A DNA stretch of 64,000 nt, from assembly GCA_947258655.1 (NCBI GenBank), contig CAMYJD010000003.1, positions 93,338 to 157,337 of the forward strand, in the 5' to 3' direction. Below are positions 57,179 to 64,000 of this stretch, one piece after another. A program made the translations under genes and the position numbers. This DNA comes from an uncultured Gammaproteobacteria bacterium (GTDB lineage: Bacteria; Pseudomonadota; Gammaproteobacteria; JAADHQ01). A model generated the notes under the pieces. It ran no database searches and had not been told where the DNA came from. It was given only the letters and a program-made list of their open reading frames with translations. Each line of letters opens with the position of its first letter. Within the stretch, counting starts at the first letter, position 1.

Positions 57179-57805
57179 TTACATATCAAACGAAAAGTAC
57201 CCATTTTTAAGGAAATGAATGACTTGCCTGGCAACCCTGGCAGACATCAACATTCCCGTATGGCTGACGGGCATGGTCACATGGTCCGTCAATCCGGGCA
57301 ATTGTGTCTCTGCGAGAAAAACGGCACCGTCATTGGTTTGCGCCGAGCGCCCCAACAGGTTACCAACACCGACACTGCGGCTGCCGGCAATCATGCCGAG
57401 CTCACGCCTACCTTGCCATGCAGGGACATCGCCCAGCAGACCCTGCTCAATACTGTTACCCAGTGTCCAGTGCGAAAGCGGCAAATGCTGGAATTTCTCC
57501 GCATTGGCGCTTCCGCACACTGGAGAGCCCAGCATGACCACGCGCCCCTGGTGCGGCTCGGTGAAGCGCGCAAAGAAATGCATCAGCACAATGCCACCCA
57601 GACTATGGGCGACAAAATGCAGACGCTCGCCCGCTATGCCACGCGTGTATTCCTTTAGTAATGACGCATTTTGTGCCGGCGTTTTTTTACGACTGGGATA
57701 GGAAAAGCAGCGCGTATCGTAGCCGGCCTGGCGCAGGCGCAGCGCCAATGGCTGCATGACCATCGGCTTCATCCAGATACCATGTAGTAATACTACTGTT
57801 TCCAT
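57179..57805 (-). CDS. Alpha/beta hydrolase, lipase/PGAP1-like
   Basis: 208 residues starting METVVLLHGIWM; the start used has AGGA seven bases upstream. Two upstream in-frame ATGs (57844 and 57826) are less likely. The serine nucleophile elbow is HFVAHSLGGIVLMHF and the oxyanion region is LLHGIW. The catalytic His is probably in LTDHVTMPVSHTGML. It looks like the small esterases related to PGAP1/lipase class 2. Substrate unknown. Single gene between yebC and nudB. Confidence 0.85.
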   Translation of the reverse strand: METVVLLHGIWMKPMVMQPLALRLRQAGYDTRCFSYPSRKKTPAQNASLLKEYTRGIAGERLHFVAHSLGGIVLMHFFARFTEPHQGRVVMLGSPVCGSANAEKFQHLPLSHWTLGNSIEQGLLGDVPAWQGRRELGMIAGSRSVGVGNLLGRSAQTNDGAVFLAETQLPGLTDHVTMPVSHTGMLMSARVARQVIHFLKNGYFSFDM

Positions 57806-58062
57806 GCATGCATCCTGTTGATTCATCAATCGCCTGACATTCAATGTATCACGAACACACTAAGCTACGAAGTCTAAAACGGTCGGATGGGATGGTGTAT
57901 ATCAATTCTGTAATTATTTGTGGACCTGATCAATCCTGAATGAAATGCGAATATTAACAGCTGCAGCAGTTGTCCTTTGATCAGCACCCACACGGTGGTG
58001 ATTTATATAGGCTAATTGGATAATCAGATACTGCTTACACGGATCATACAAGTAGTAACAAG

Positions 58063-58497
58063 TTACAGTAAACCCAGAATCGCCTCACGATTGGTCCATG
58101 AAAACACCTTGTCGGCGGCCGCGCTGATCGGCAACCACTGGTATTCATTATGCTCTTGAGGATTGAGCCGAATGGCCACCGGGGCATCCAGCTCGAGCTT
58201 GAAGACATGCTCGGTATTCTCGCGCACATCGGGCGCATAGCGATCGCGCCATGCTGGCAGGATAGTAAAACTGTGTTGTTGGTGGCAGTCCACAAGGCAG
58301 TCCGTTTGAATAGCGGTTTCCTCGAACAATTCCCTGGTCGCGGCCTGCATGGGTTGTTCATCCCATTCAAGGCTGCCGGTCACCGACTGCCAGAAACCTG
58401 GCGGTTGAATCCGGTTCAGTAACAATACATCACCCTGTCGGGTATAGACGACAACCAGCACCGACTCCGGTCGTTTATAACGAACAGAATCCGTCAT
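58063..58497 (-). CDS. nudB: Dihydroneopterin triphosphate diphosphatase
   Basis: 144-residue Nudix hydrolase of folate synthesis. The Nudix box spans GSLEWDEQPMQAATRELF and EETAIQ, with the metal-binding Glu residues in order. The start RYKRPESVLVVVYTRQGDVL matches NudB. It begins 16 bp downstream of aspS, as in E. coli, so they probably share a transcript. Confidence 0.92.
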   Translation of the reverse strand: MTDSVRYKRPESVLVVVYTRQGDVLLLNRIQPPGFWQSVTGSLEWDEQPMQAATRELFEETAIQTDCLVDCHQQHSFTILPAWRDRYAPDVRENTEHVFKLELDAPVAIRLNPQEHNEYQWLPISAAADKVFSWTNREAILGLL

Positions 58498-58512
58498 ACT
58501 CTGGACAAGGGC

Positions 58513-60306
58513 TTATTCAGCGCTGCTGTCGGATGCCGGTTTGCGCAGGCGAATGCCGAGCTCACGCAGTTGCGCCTGACTGACTTCGGACGGGGCCTCG
58601 GTCAGCGGACAACTGGCGGTTTGCGTCTTCGGGAAAGCCATCACATCACGGATCGATAATGCGCCGGTCATCAACATGACCAGTCGATCCAGGCCAAAGG
58701 CGATGCCACCATGCGGCGGACATCCGTATTTCAGCGCCTGCAACAGGAAGCCGAACTTGTCCTGTGCTTCCTGGTCATCGATACCGAGCTGGCGGAACAC
58801 CTTTTCCTGTACATGCGAGCGATAGATACGCATCGATCCTCCACCGACCTCGGTACCGTTCAGGATCATATCATAGGCACGTGAATGGCAGGCCTCCGGA
58901 TCGCTGTCGAGCAGGTCGAGATGTTCTTCCTTCGGTGATGTGAACGGATGGTGCAGTGACACCCAGCGTTTGGACTTGTCATCGTATTCGAACATCGGGA
59001 AATCGACGACCCAGAGTGGCCGCCAACCATGTTCGATCAATCCGCGATCATGGCCGAGCTTGACTCGCAGTGCGCCCAGCGATTCGTTGACTACCCTGGC
59101 CGAATCGGCACCAAAGAACACCAGGTCGCCGTCTTCGGCGCCAGTACGTTCCATGATGGTCGCAATGGCCTCATCGGGCAGGAATTTCAGGATCGGTGAC
59201 TGCATGCCTTCACGACCCTTGGCCACTTCATTGATCTTGATATAGGCCAGACCGCGGGCGCCATAAATACCAACATACTTGGTGTATTCATCGATCTCCT
59301 TGCGAGTCAGTTCACCGCCCTGCGGTAATCTTAACGCCGCGACCCGACCCCGAGGGTCGTTGGCCGGACCTGAAAACACCTTGAATTCGACGTCCTGCAT
59401 AACATCGTTGACGTCGACCAGCTCCAGTGGGATACGTAAATCCGGTTTGTCTGAACCATATCGCTGCATCGCCTCGGCATAGGTCATGCGCGGGAAAGGA
59501 TCATGCAATGGTACTTCGAGTACACGCGCAAAGGTCTCACGCATCATCCCTTCCATCATCTCCATGATCTGGTCTTCGCTCAGGAATGAGGTCTCGATAT
59601 CCAACTGGGTAAACTCGGGCTGACGATCGGCGCGCAGGTCCTCATCACGAAAACAGCGCACAATCTGGTAATAGCGATCCAGACCCGACATCATCAACAA
59701 TTGTTTGAAAATCTGCGGTGATTGTGGCAATGCGAAAAACTCGCCCTGATGGGTGCGGCTTGGCACGAGGTAATCACGCGCACCTTCCGGTGTCGCCTTG
59801 GTCAGCATCGGCGTCTCGACATCCATGAAACCATGTTGGTCGAGGTATTCGCGTAATACACGGGTAATCTGCGAGCGTATCTGCAGGCGCTGCAGCATGC
59901 GTGGGCGACGCAGGTCAATATAGCGGTAACGCAGGCGAATTTCCTCGGACACCTCATCGTCTTCGATGTCGGTCTGGAACGGTGGGGTCTCGGCCGTGTT
60001 CAGAATCTCCAGCGCGAGGCCGAGTATCTCGATCGCACCGGTGGCCAGATCCGAGTTTTCCGTGCCTTGCGGACGATGGCGCACCTTGCCCTTGATGCGC
60101 AGTACATATTCATTGCGGACACGTTCGGCGATCGCGAATATTTCCGGCGTATCCGGATCAAATACGACCTGGACCAGACCTTCACGGTCACGCAGGTCGA
60201 TAAATATGACCCCGCCGTGGTCCCGGCGTCGGTGTACCCAACCGCTGATCTCGACTTCCTGGTCGAGATGGTCCTCATTCAAATGTCCGCAATAATGGCT
60301 GCGCAT
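58513..60306 (-). CDS. aspS: Aspartyl-tRNA synthetase (bacterial type)
   Basis: 597-residue class IIb synthetase: an N-terminal OB-fold anticodon domain ([10 protein letters not shown] to about residue 110), the catalytic core with motif 2 around [18 protein letters not shown], a GAD insertion (about 285-420) and motif 3 [13 protein letters not shown]. The start is set at MRSHYCG, matching other AspRS; an ATG five codons earlier (60321) adds unrelated residues. DUF502 and FmdB precede it, the usual order. Confidence 0.96.
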   Translation of the reverse strand: MRSHYCGHLNEDHLDQEVEISGWVHRRRDHGGVIFIDLRDREGLVQVVFDPDTPEIFAIAERVRNEYVLRIKGKVRHRPQGTENSDLATGAIEILGLALEILNTAETPPFQTDIEDDEVSEEIRLRYRYIDLRRPRMLQRLQIRSQITRVLREYLDQHGFMDVETPMLTKATPEGARDYLVPSRTHQGEFFALPQSPQIFKQLLMMSGLDRYYQIVRCFRDEDLRADRQPEFTQLDIETSFLSEDQIMEMMEGMMRETFARVLEVPLHDPFPRMTYAEAMQRYGSDKPDLRIPLELVDVNDVMQDVEFKVFSGPANDPRGRVAALRLPQGGELTRKEIDEYTKYVGIYGARGLAYIKINEVAKGREGMQSPILKFLPDEAIATIMERTGAEDGDLVFFGADSARVVNESLGALRVKLGHDRGLIEHGWRPLWVVDFPMFEYDDKSKRWVSLHHPFTSPKEEHLDLLDSDPEACHSRAYDMILNGTEVGGGSMRIYRSHVQEKVFRQLGIDDQEAQDKFGFLLQALKYGCPPHGGIAFGLDRLVMLMTGALSIRDVMAFPKTQTASCPLTEAPSEVSQAQLRELGIRLRKPASDSSAE

Positions 60307-60414
60307 AGCAAATTCATCCAAAATATTATAAAAATCAGGCCCCGACGACTGTCATGGGCCATCTATGTCGTTGAAAACGGGAAATGTTACGTCCTTGTCA
60401 CGGGCTGTGCAAGG

Positions 60415-61047
60415 TTATCCGGCCTTTTTTTCATCTATGGGTATGGTTTCCTGCCCTGGAACCACAACGCCCATCGAAATGATCATTTTCAGGCCCTCAT
60501 CGACACTCATATCGAGTTCGATCACGTCCTCTCTCGCTACCATCAGGAAAAAACCGGAGGTCGGATTAGGTGTAGTCGGTACGTAAACATTGACGACATC
60601 CATGCCGGTCTTTTGCTGCGCCTCACCATTGCCGTTGCCGGTCTGGAAGGCCAGGGTCCACAGTCCCTTGCGGGGATACTCGATCATCAGGACCTTGCGG
60701 AATGACTGACCGGAGGATGAAAACAGCGTTTCGGTCAGCTGTTTGACCGCGGAGTATACCGAGCGTACCAGCGGGATTCGTGACAGGATCAGTTCCCATA
60801 ACGCCACCAACTTGCCACCGAGCAGGTTGGCCGCGATCATACCGGTGAGCAGGATAATGAGCACCGCCAGGATTACACCGAAGCCGGGGATGGAAATTCC
60901 GAGTAGTTGTTCCGGGCGGTATTGCTCCGGGATCAGCAGCAGGGTCTGGTCCATCAGGTCGATGAACAGCTTGACGACCAGCACGGTAACGCCCAGCGGC
61001 AACCATACCAGGATGCCGGCAATCAGGTATTTTTTCAGCGTACCCAC
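60415..61047 (-). CDS. DUF502 family membrane protein
   Basis: 210 residues, two or three membrane segments near the N terminus (about 8-27 and 48-72) and a soluble C-terminal part (YVPTTPNPTSGFFLMVAREDV). DUF502 proteins are common upstream of aspS but have no established role. It lies 18 bp after the FmdB gene and is probably in the same unit as aspS, 108 bp downstream. Confidence 0.88.
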   Translation of the reverse strand: MGTLKKYLIAGILVWLPLGVTVLVVKLFIDLMDQTLLLIPEQYRPEQLLGISIPGFGVILAVLIILLTGMIAANLLGGKLVALWELILSRIPLVRSVYSAVKQLTETLFSSSGQSFRKVLMIEYPRKGLWTLAFQTGNGNGEAQQKTGMDVVNVYVPTTPNPTSGFFLMVAREDVIELDMSVDEGLKMIISMGVVVPGQETIPIDEKKAG

Positions 61048-61065
61048 GCTTGACCCGGGAACGGA

Positions 61066-61335
61066 TTAATCAGAACTGGCCGGGCAGACGCCAGAACTGC
61101 AGCCACCGCCGGATGATGATTTACTACTTGATTCTGCTACATTTTTTTTGCTGCCCGATTTGAAATCGGTCTCATACCAGCCGCCGCCCTTGAGCCTGAA
61201 GCCGGCTGCCGAAATCAATTTTTCCAGGCCCGGTTTACCACATCCGGGGCAGTCGACGAGTGGATCGTCGGATAATTTCTGCAATTTCTCCAGTGTGTGA
61301 TCACACTCGGTGCACTTGTACTCATAAATCGGCAT
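61066..61335 (-). CDS. FmdB-type zinc ribbon protein
   Basis: 89-residue putative regulatory protein with an N-terminal zinc ribbon: CTEC at about 8-11 and CPGC at about 34-37, after the MPIYEYKCTECDHTLEKLQK start. The C-terminal tail is Ser/Gly/Cys-rich (SSSGGGCSSGVCP). FmdB proteins are of unknown function and often precede aspS. First gene of the FmdB-DUF502-aspS-nudB run. Confidence 0.9.
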   Translation of the reverse strand: MPIYEYKCTECDHTLEKLQKLSDDPLVDCPGCGKPGLEKLISAAGFRLKGGGWYETDFKSGSKKNVAESSSKSSSGGGCSSGVCPASSD

Positions 61336-61395
61336 AGATACCTTCCTGACAAAGTATTAGCAACAACTAATACTCATTATAACCTGTCGAACTAT

Positions 61396-61423
61396 AATAT
61401 TACAGCACCAATATTACAGCACC
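61396..61423. repeat. Short tandem duplication
   Basis: AATATTACAGCACC is repeated twice in direct tandem (61396-61409, 61410-61423) in the spacer between FmdB and the small protein gene. Probably replication slippage; no function seen. Confidence 0.8.
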
Positions 61424-61464
61424 CCACGCGCAAAAGTTATAGAAATTGCCTTTAAATTAATCAC

Positions 61465-61734
61465 TTACAAACCAAAATCTTCTCTTTCCCGGTTGCTTTC
61501 ATGATATTCTGCGGCACGCGCCGCCTCCAGTGCGTGTAACAACTTAGCATGCTCGCGTTCATCCTGGCCAAAACGCATATACTCATTGGCGACATCACAT
61601 ACCTTTTCGAGGACCTCGAGCCGGTGTTGCATATACAGCAATGTCCTCGACAGAAAATCCGGATCATCGTCCTGTTCACGCATGCTCTCGGCGACCTCCA
61701 GTGCATGTTCCATTTGTTCCGAGCTCGGTTTCAT
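61465..61734 (-). CDS. Conserved small helical protein of unknown function
   Basis: 89 residues, strongly acidic and probably all-helical (EHALEVAESMREQDDDPDFL, then HRLEVLEKVCDVANEYMRFG and EREHAKLLHALEAARAAEY). I recall similar short proteins in other Gammaproteobacteria but know no function. No signal or membrane segment. It diverges from the Atm1-type exporter over 205 bp, and its start is the ATG giving MKPSSEQMEHAL. Confidence 0.6.
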   Translation of the reverse strand: MKPSSEQMEHALEVAESMREQDDDPDFLSRTLLYMQHRLEVLEKVCDVANEYMRFGQDEREHAKLLHALEAARAAEYHESNREREDFGL

Positions 61735-61939
61735 TTACTCTTCCTCCCGTCTTATTTCAACATATCCATCCTTTTATCACGGCTGAATGAGCGCAAGCTT
61801 GAGTGCTGCTGCCGGCTACGGCGTAAAATAACGATTTACCGTGCTATTCGGCTCAAACAATCGTAAAATTTATCCAGTCCGTATCCGTACGCGACGACCT
61901 TAATGGTAATAATCAACGCAACAACATTCCGGAAATTTC

Positions 61940-63763
61940 ATGTCAGCAGGATACCACCACCATACGAGCATACCCAGCAGTAACCGCAAGGACCTCAATA
62001 CCATTCGCAGCCTGGTGCCGTTCCTGTGGGCCTATCGTGGCCGGGTCATACTGGCCCTGGCGGCGCTGATCCTGTCCAAGGTCGCCGTCGTCGCGATTCC
62101 GCTAGCGTTAAAAGAGATCGTTGATTCACTGGATGCGTCGAAAAACAACCAACTGACCCTGCCGATCGTGTTTCTGGCAATCTATGGCGTGCTGCGCCTG
62201 TCCGGTTCGGTGTTCAATGAACTGCGCGATTCCATATTTGCACGCGTGCGCCATGGTGCGATGCGCAGCATGTCACACAAGGTTGTCGAACACCTGCATG
62301 CATTGTCCCTGCGCTATCATCTCGAGCGCAAGACCGGGGCGATTACGCGTGACCTGGAGCGCGGCACGCGCAGTGTCAGCTCATTACTGAACTACATGGT
62401 CTTCAGCATTATTCCGATCCTGGTCGAGGTCGGGCTGATTGCGATCATCCTGTTGAGCAATTACAGCCCGTGGTTTGCGGTCATTACCTTCACTACCGTC
62501 GCGATCTATATTGCCGCAACGATGATGATTACCGAATGGCGCATGAAATTCCGCGTCACGATGAACCAGATGGATTCACAGGCCAATAACCAGGCCATCG
62601 ACAGCCTGCTCAATTATGAAACGGTCAAATATTTCGGGAACGAGAACTACGAACTCCGGCGTTATAACGACACCCTGCAACACTGGGAAGACGCCGCGGT
62701 AAAAAGCCAGACCTCACTGTCGGCACTGAATATAGGCCAGGGCGCTATTATCGCGATCGGAGTGACGATCATCATGTTCATGGCCGCCAATGCCGTCGTC
62801 GTCGGGACGATGTCGCTCGGCGATCTGGTTCTGGTCAATGCCTTCATGATCCAGATGTTCATACCACTGAACTTTCTCGGCGTCGTCTACAGCCAGCTCA
62901 AACATGCACTGTCCGACATGGAGCGGATGTTTGATCTGCTGCATGAAGAGGCCGAAATCAAGGACAAGGCAGATGCCGCTGTCCTCGATGTGGGCGACGC
63001 CGCGATACGCTTCGAGCGCGTATCTTTTTGTTATGATCCCAGTCGCCCGATCATCAAGGATGTCGACCTCAGTATCAAACCGGGGCAGAAACTGGCCATC
63101 GTCGGTCCCAGTGGTGCCGGCAAGTCCACGCTGGCACGCCTGTTGTTCCGCTTTTACGATGTCAGCGACGGTCGCATCCTGATCAATGGCCAGAACATCA
63201 GCGATGTGACCCAGCAGAGCCTGCGCGCGGCCATCGGCATCGTCCCGCAGGACACGGTCCTGTTCAACGACAGCATCTATCACAACATCTCCTACGCCAA
63301 TATCGACGCCAGCCGTGACGAGGTCAAACGCGCGGCACAACTGGCCCATATCGACGAATTCATCCAGTCACTACCCGATGGCTATGAAACGATCGTCGGC
63401 GAACGCGGACTGAAGCTTTCCGGCGGTGAAAAGCAACGCGTCGCGATCGCGCGTGCAATCCTGAAGAACCCGAAAATCCTGATCTTCGACGAGGCCACAT
63501 CATCGCTCGACTCGGCATCGGAGCGGGCCATCCTCGAGGCCCTCAGGGAACTGGCCAGCAATCACACGACCATGGTCATCGCCCACCGCCTGTCGACCAT
63601 CATCGATGCCGACCAGATCCTGGTCCTGGACGATGGCCGCATCGTCGAACAGGGCAACCATACCGAACTGCTCGAGCAGGATGGTGCCTACAAGCGCCTG
63701 TGGCAATTACAGCAAAAGGAACAACGACAACGCGATCAGGAAGCGCAGTTGCAGGCTGTTTGA
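61940..63763 (+). CDS. Atm1-type ABC exporter (fused permease and ATPase)
   Basis: 607-residue half-transporter with six membrane helices (about 30-320) and a nucleotide-binding domain (about 355-590). Walker A GPSGAGKST, signature KLSGGEKQRVAIARA, Walker B ILIFDEATSSLD and the H-loop MVIAHRLST are complete. The sequence, with TMD segments such as FGNENYELRRYNDTL and an NBD like mitochondrial Atm1/bacterial NaAtm1, suggests export of glutathione-linked metal or sulfur species. It functions as a homodimer. Confidence 0.9.
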   Translation: MSAGYHHHTSIPSSNRKDLNTIRSLVPFLWAYRGRVILALAALILSKVAVVAIPLALKEIVDSLDASKNNQLTLPIVFLAIYGVLRLSGSVFNELRDSIFARVRHGAMRSMSHKVVEHLHALSLRYHLERKTGAITRDLERGTRSVSSLLNYMVFSIIPILVEVGLIAIILLSNYSPWFAVITFTTVAIYIAATMMITEWRMKFRVTMNQMDSQANNQAIDSLLNYETVKYFGNENYELRRYNDTLQHWEDAAVKSQTSLSALNIGQGAIIAIGVTIIMFMAANAVVVGTMSLGDLVLVNAFMIQMFIPLNFLGVVYSQLKHALSDMERMFDLLHEEAEIKDKADAAVLDVGDAAIRFERVSFCYDPSRPIIKDVDLSIKPGQKLAIVGPSGAGKSTLARLLFRFYDVSDGRILINGQNISDVTQQSLRAAIGIVPQDTVLFNDSIYHNISYANIDASRDEVKRAAQLAHIDEFIQSLPDGYETIVGERGLKLSGGEKQRVAIARAILKNPKILIFDEATSSLDSASERAILEALRELASNHTTMVIAHRLSTIIDADQILVLDDGRIVEQGNHTELLEQDGAYKRLWQLQQKEQRQRDQEAQLQAV

Positions 63764-63796
63764 TATTTGTTATACCGGCACGGGTTAAATCCGCGA

Positions 63797-63853
63797 CGAT
63801 CTGTCAGGGTTCATGACTGCGTTTTAGGAAATCAAGGGGGCCAGAGTAGTTAA
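63797..63853. repeat. Direct repeat, copy 1
   Basis: 57-bp element beginning CGATCTGTCAGGGTTCATGA and ending CCAGAGTAGTTAA. It matches copy 2 at 63945-64000 apart from two base changes and one extra G. Between the copies lie segments of the type AGATTGCTTCATTGC...GTCATCGCGAGGCGC, familiar from interspersed repeats of many Proteobacteria. Confidence 0.85.
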
Positions 63854-63944
63854 TTATGTTGGCTTCGTTTCAAAGATTGCTTCATTGCATTCGCAATGAC
63901 GATTAATCATAGTGTCATCGCGAGGCGCGGGTTTGGCGCCGTGG

Positions 63945-64000
63945 CGATCTGTCAGGCTTCATGACTGCGTTTTAGGAAATCATGGGGCCAGAGTAGTTAA
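63945..64000. repeat. Direct repeat, copy 2 (reaches the window edge)
   Basis: 56-bp copy nearly identical to 63797-63853. It runs to the last base of the window, so the element may continue beyond it. Confidence 0.85.

Noticed and set aside
57845..58062. Possible RNA gene in the hydrolase/nudB spacer
   Set aside because: No tRNA-like clover-leaf or strong hairpin could be seen by eye; left as plain spacer.

Overview
This 64 kb window is a contiguous piece of a gammaproteobacterial chromosome. Almost every gene has a clear family. The gene order dcd/apbC/metG/rnfABCDGE/nth, gloA/argG/motY/pyrC/rnt/grxD/argF and aspS/yebC/ruvCAB/ybgC/tolQRAB/pal/cpoB is the order I remember from Pseudomonas and related Gammaproteobacteria. 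The outer membrane system (tol-pal), the Rnf complex, Fe-superoxide dismutase and an Atm1-type exporter agree with a Gram-negative, probably respiring cell. I cannot name the genus. No rRNA, tRNA, CRISPR array, prophage or insertion sequence was found.

Layout. 1-4.5 kb: DUF2066 gene diverging from purM-purN-DUF3108-methyltransferase. 4.5-8 kb: DUF6498 membrane protein, dcd, a cysteine-poor DsrC/TusE homologue, a small gene remnant and apbC. 8-16 kb: metG, the six-gene rnf operon and nth, followed by a short-repeat hairpin and a DUF1841 gene. 16.8-19.6 kb: a four-gene RiPP operon of the HvfA/bufferin (MNIO, DUF692) type. Its precursor carries three identical 13-residue EGKCG blocks and two canonical EF-hand loops. 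19.8-27.9 kb (minus strand): glnS, gloA, a 1200-residue PhnD-PAS-GGDEF-EAL protein, argG with a 16-bp palindrome over its promoter, and motY. 28-33.1 kb (minus strand): a pyruvate dehydrogenase operon with split E1 alpha/beta and an E2-E3 fusion. 33.4-46.2 kb: pyrC, a TraB/GumN protein, rnt, a response-regulator diguanylate cyclase, grxD, an inserted hyuB/BON/asnO block, sodB, argD, argF, an FbpC-like ATPase and sixA. 46.3-48.3 kb: a chemoreceptor. 48.7-60.3 kb (minus strand): cpoB, pal, tolBARQ, ybgC, ruvBAC, yebC, a lipase-like hydrolase, nudB and aspS. 60.4-64 kb: DUF502, FmdB and a small conserved protein, then the Atm1-type exporter and an interspersed direct repeat at the edge.

How the parts relate. 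Most of the window is housekeeping: purine and pyrimidine synthesis, arginine synthesis, tRNA charging, DNA repair and envelope integrity. Accessory blocks are set into this conserved order. The pdh operon sits between motY and pyrC, and the hyuB/BON/asnO block sits between grxD and sodB. The RiPP operon lies between DUF1841 and glnS, bordered by inverted repeats. The strongest candidate for something little described is the RiPP operon, because an EF-hand module is embedded in a probably copper-binding, post-translationally modified secreted peptide. Secondary points are the E2-E3 fusion, the DsrC-like protein without its C-terminal cysteines, the orphan N-acetylglutaminylglutamine amidotransferase and several families of short repeats.
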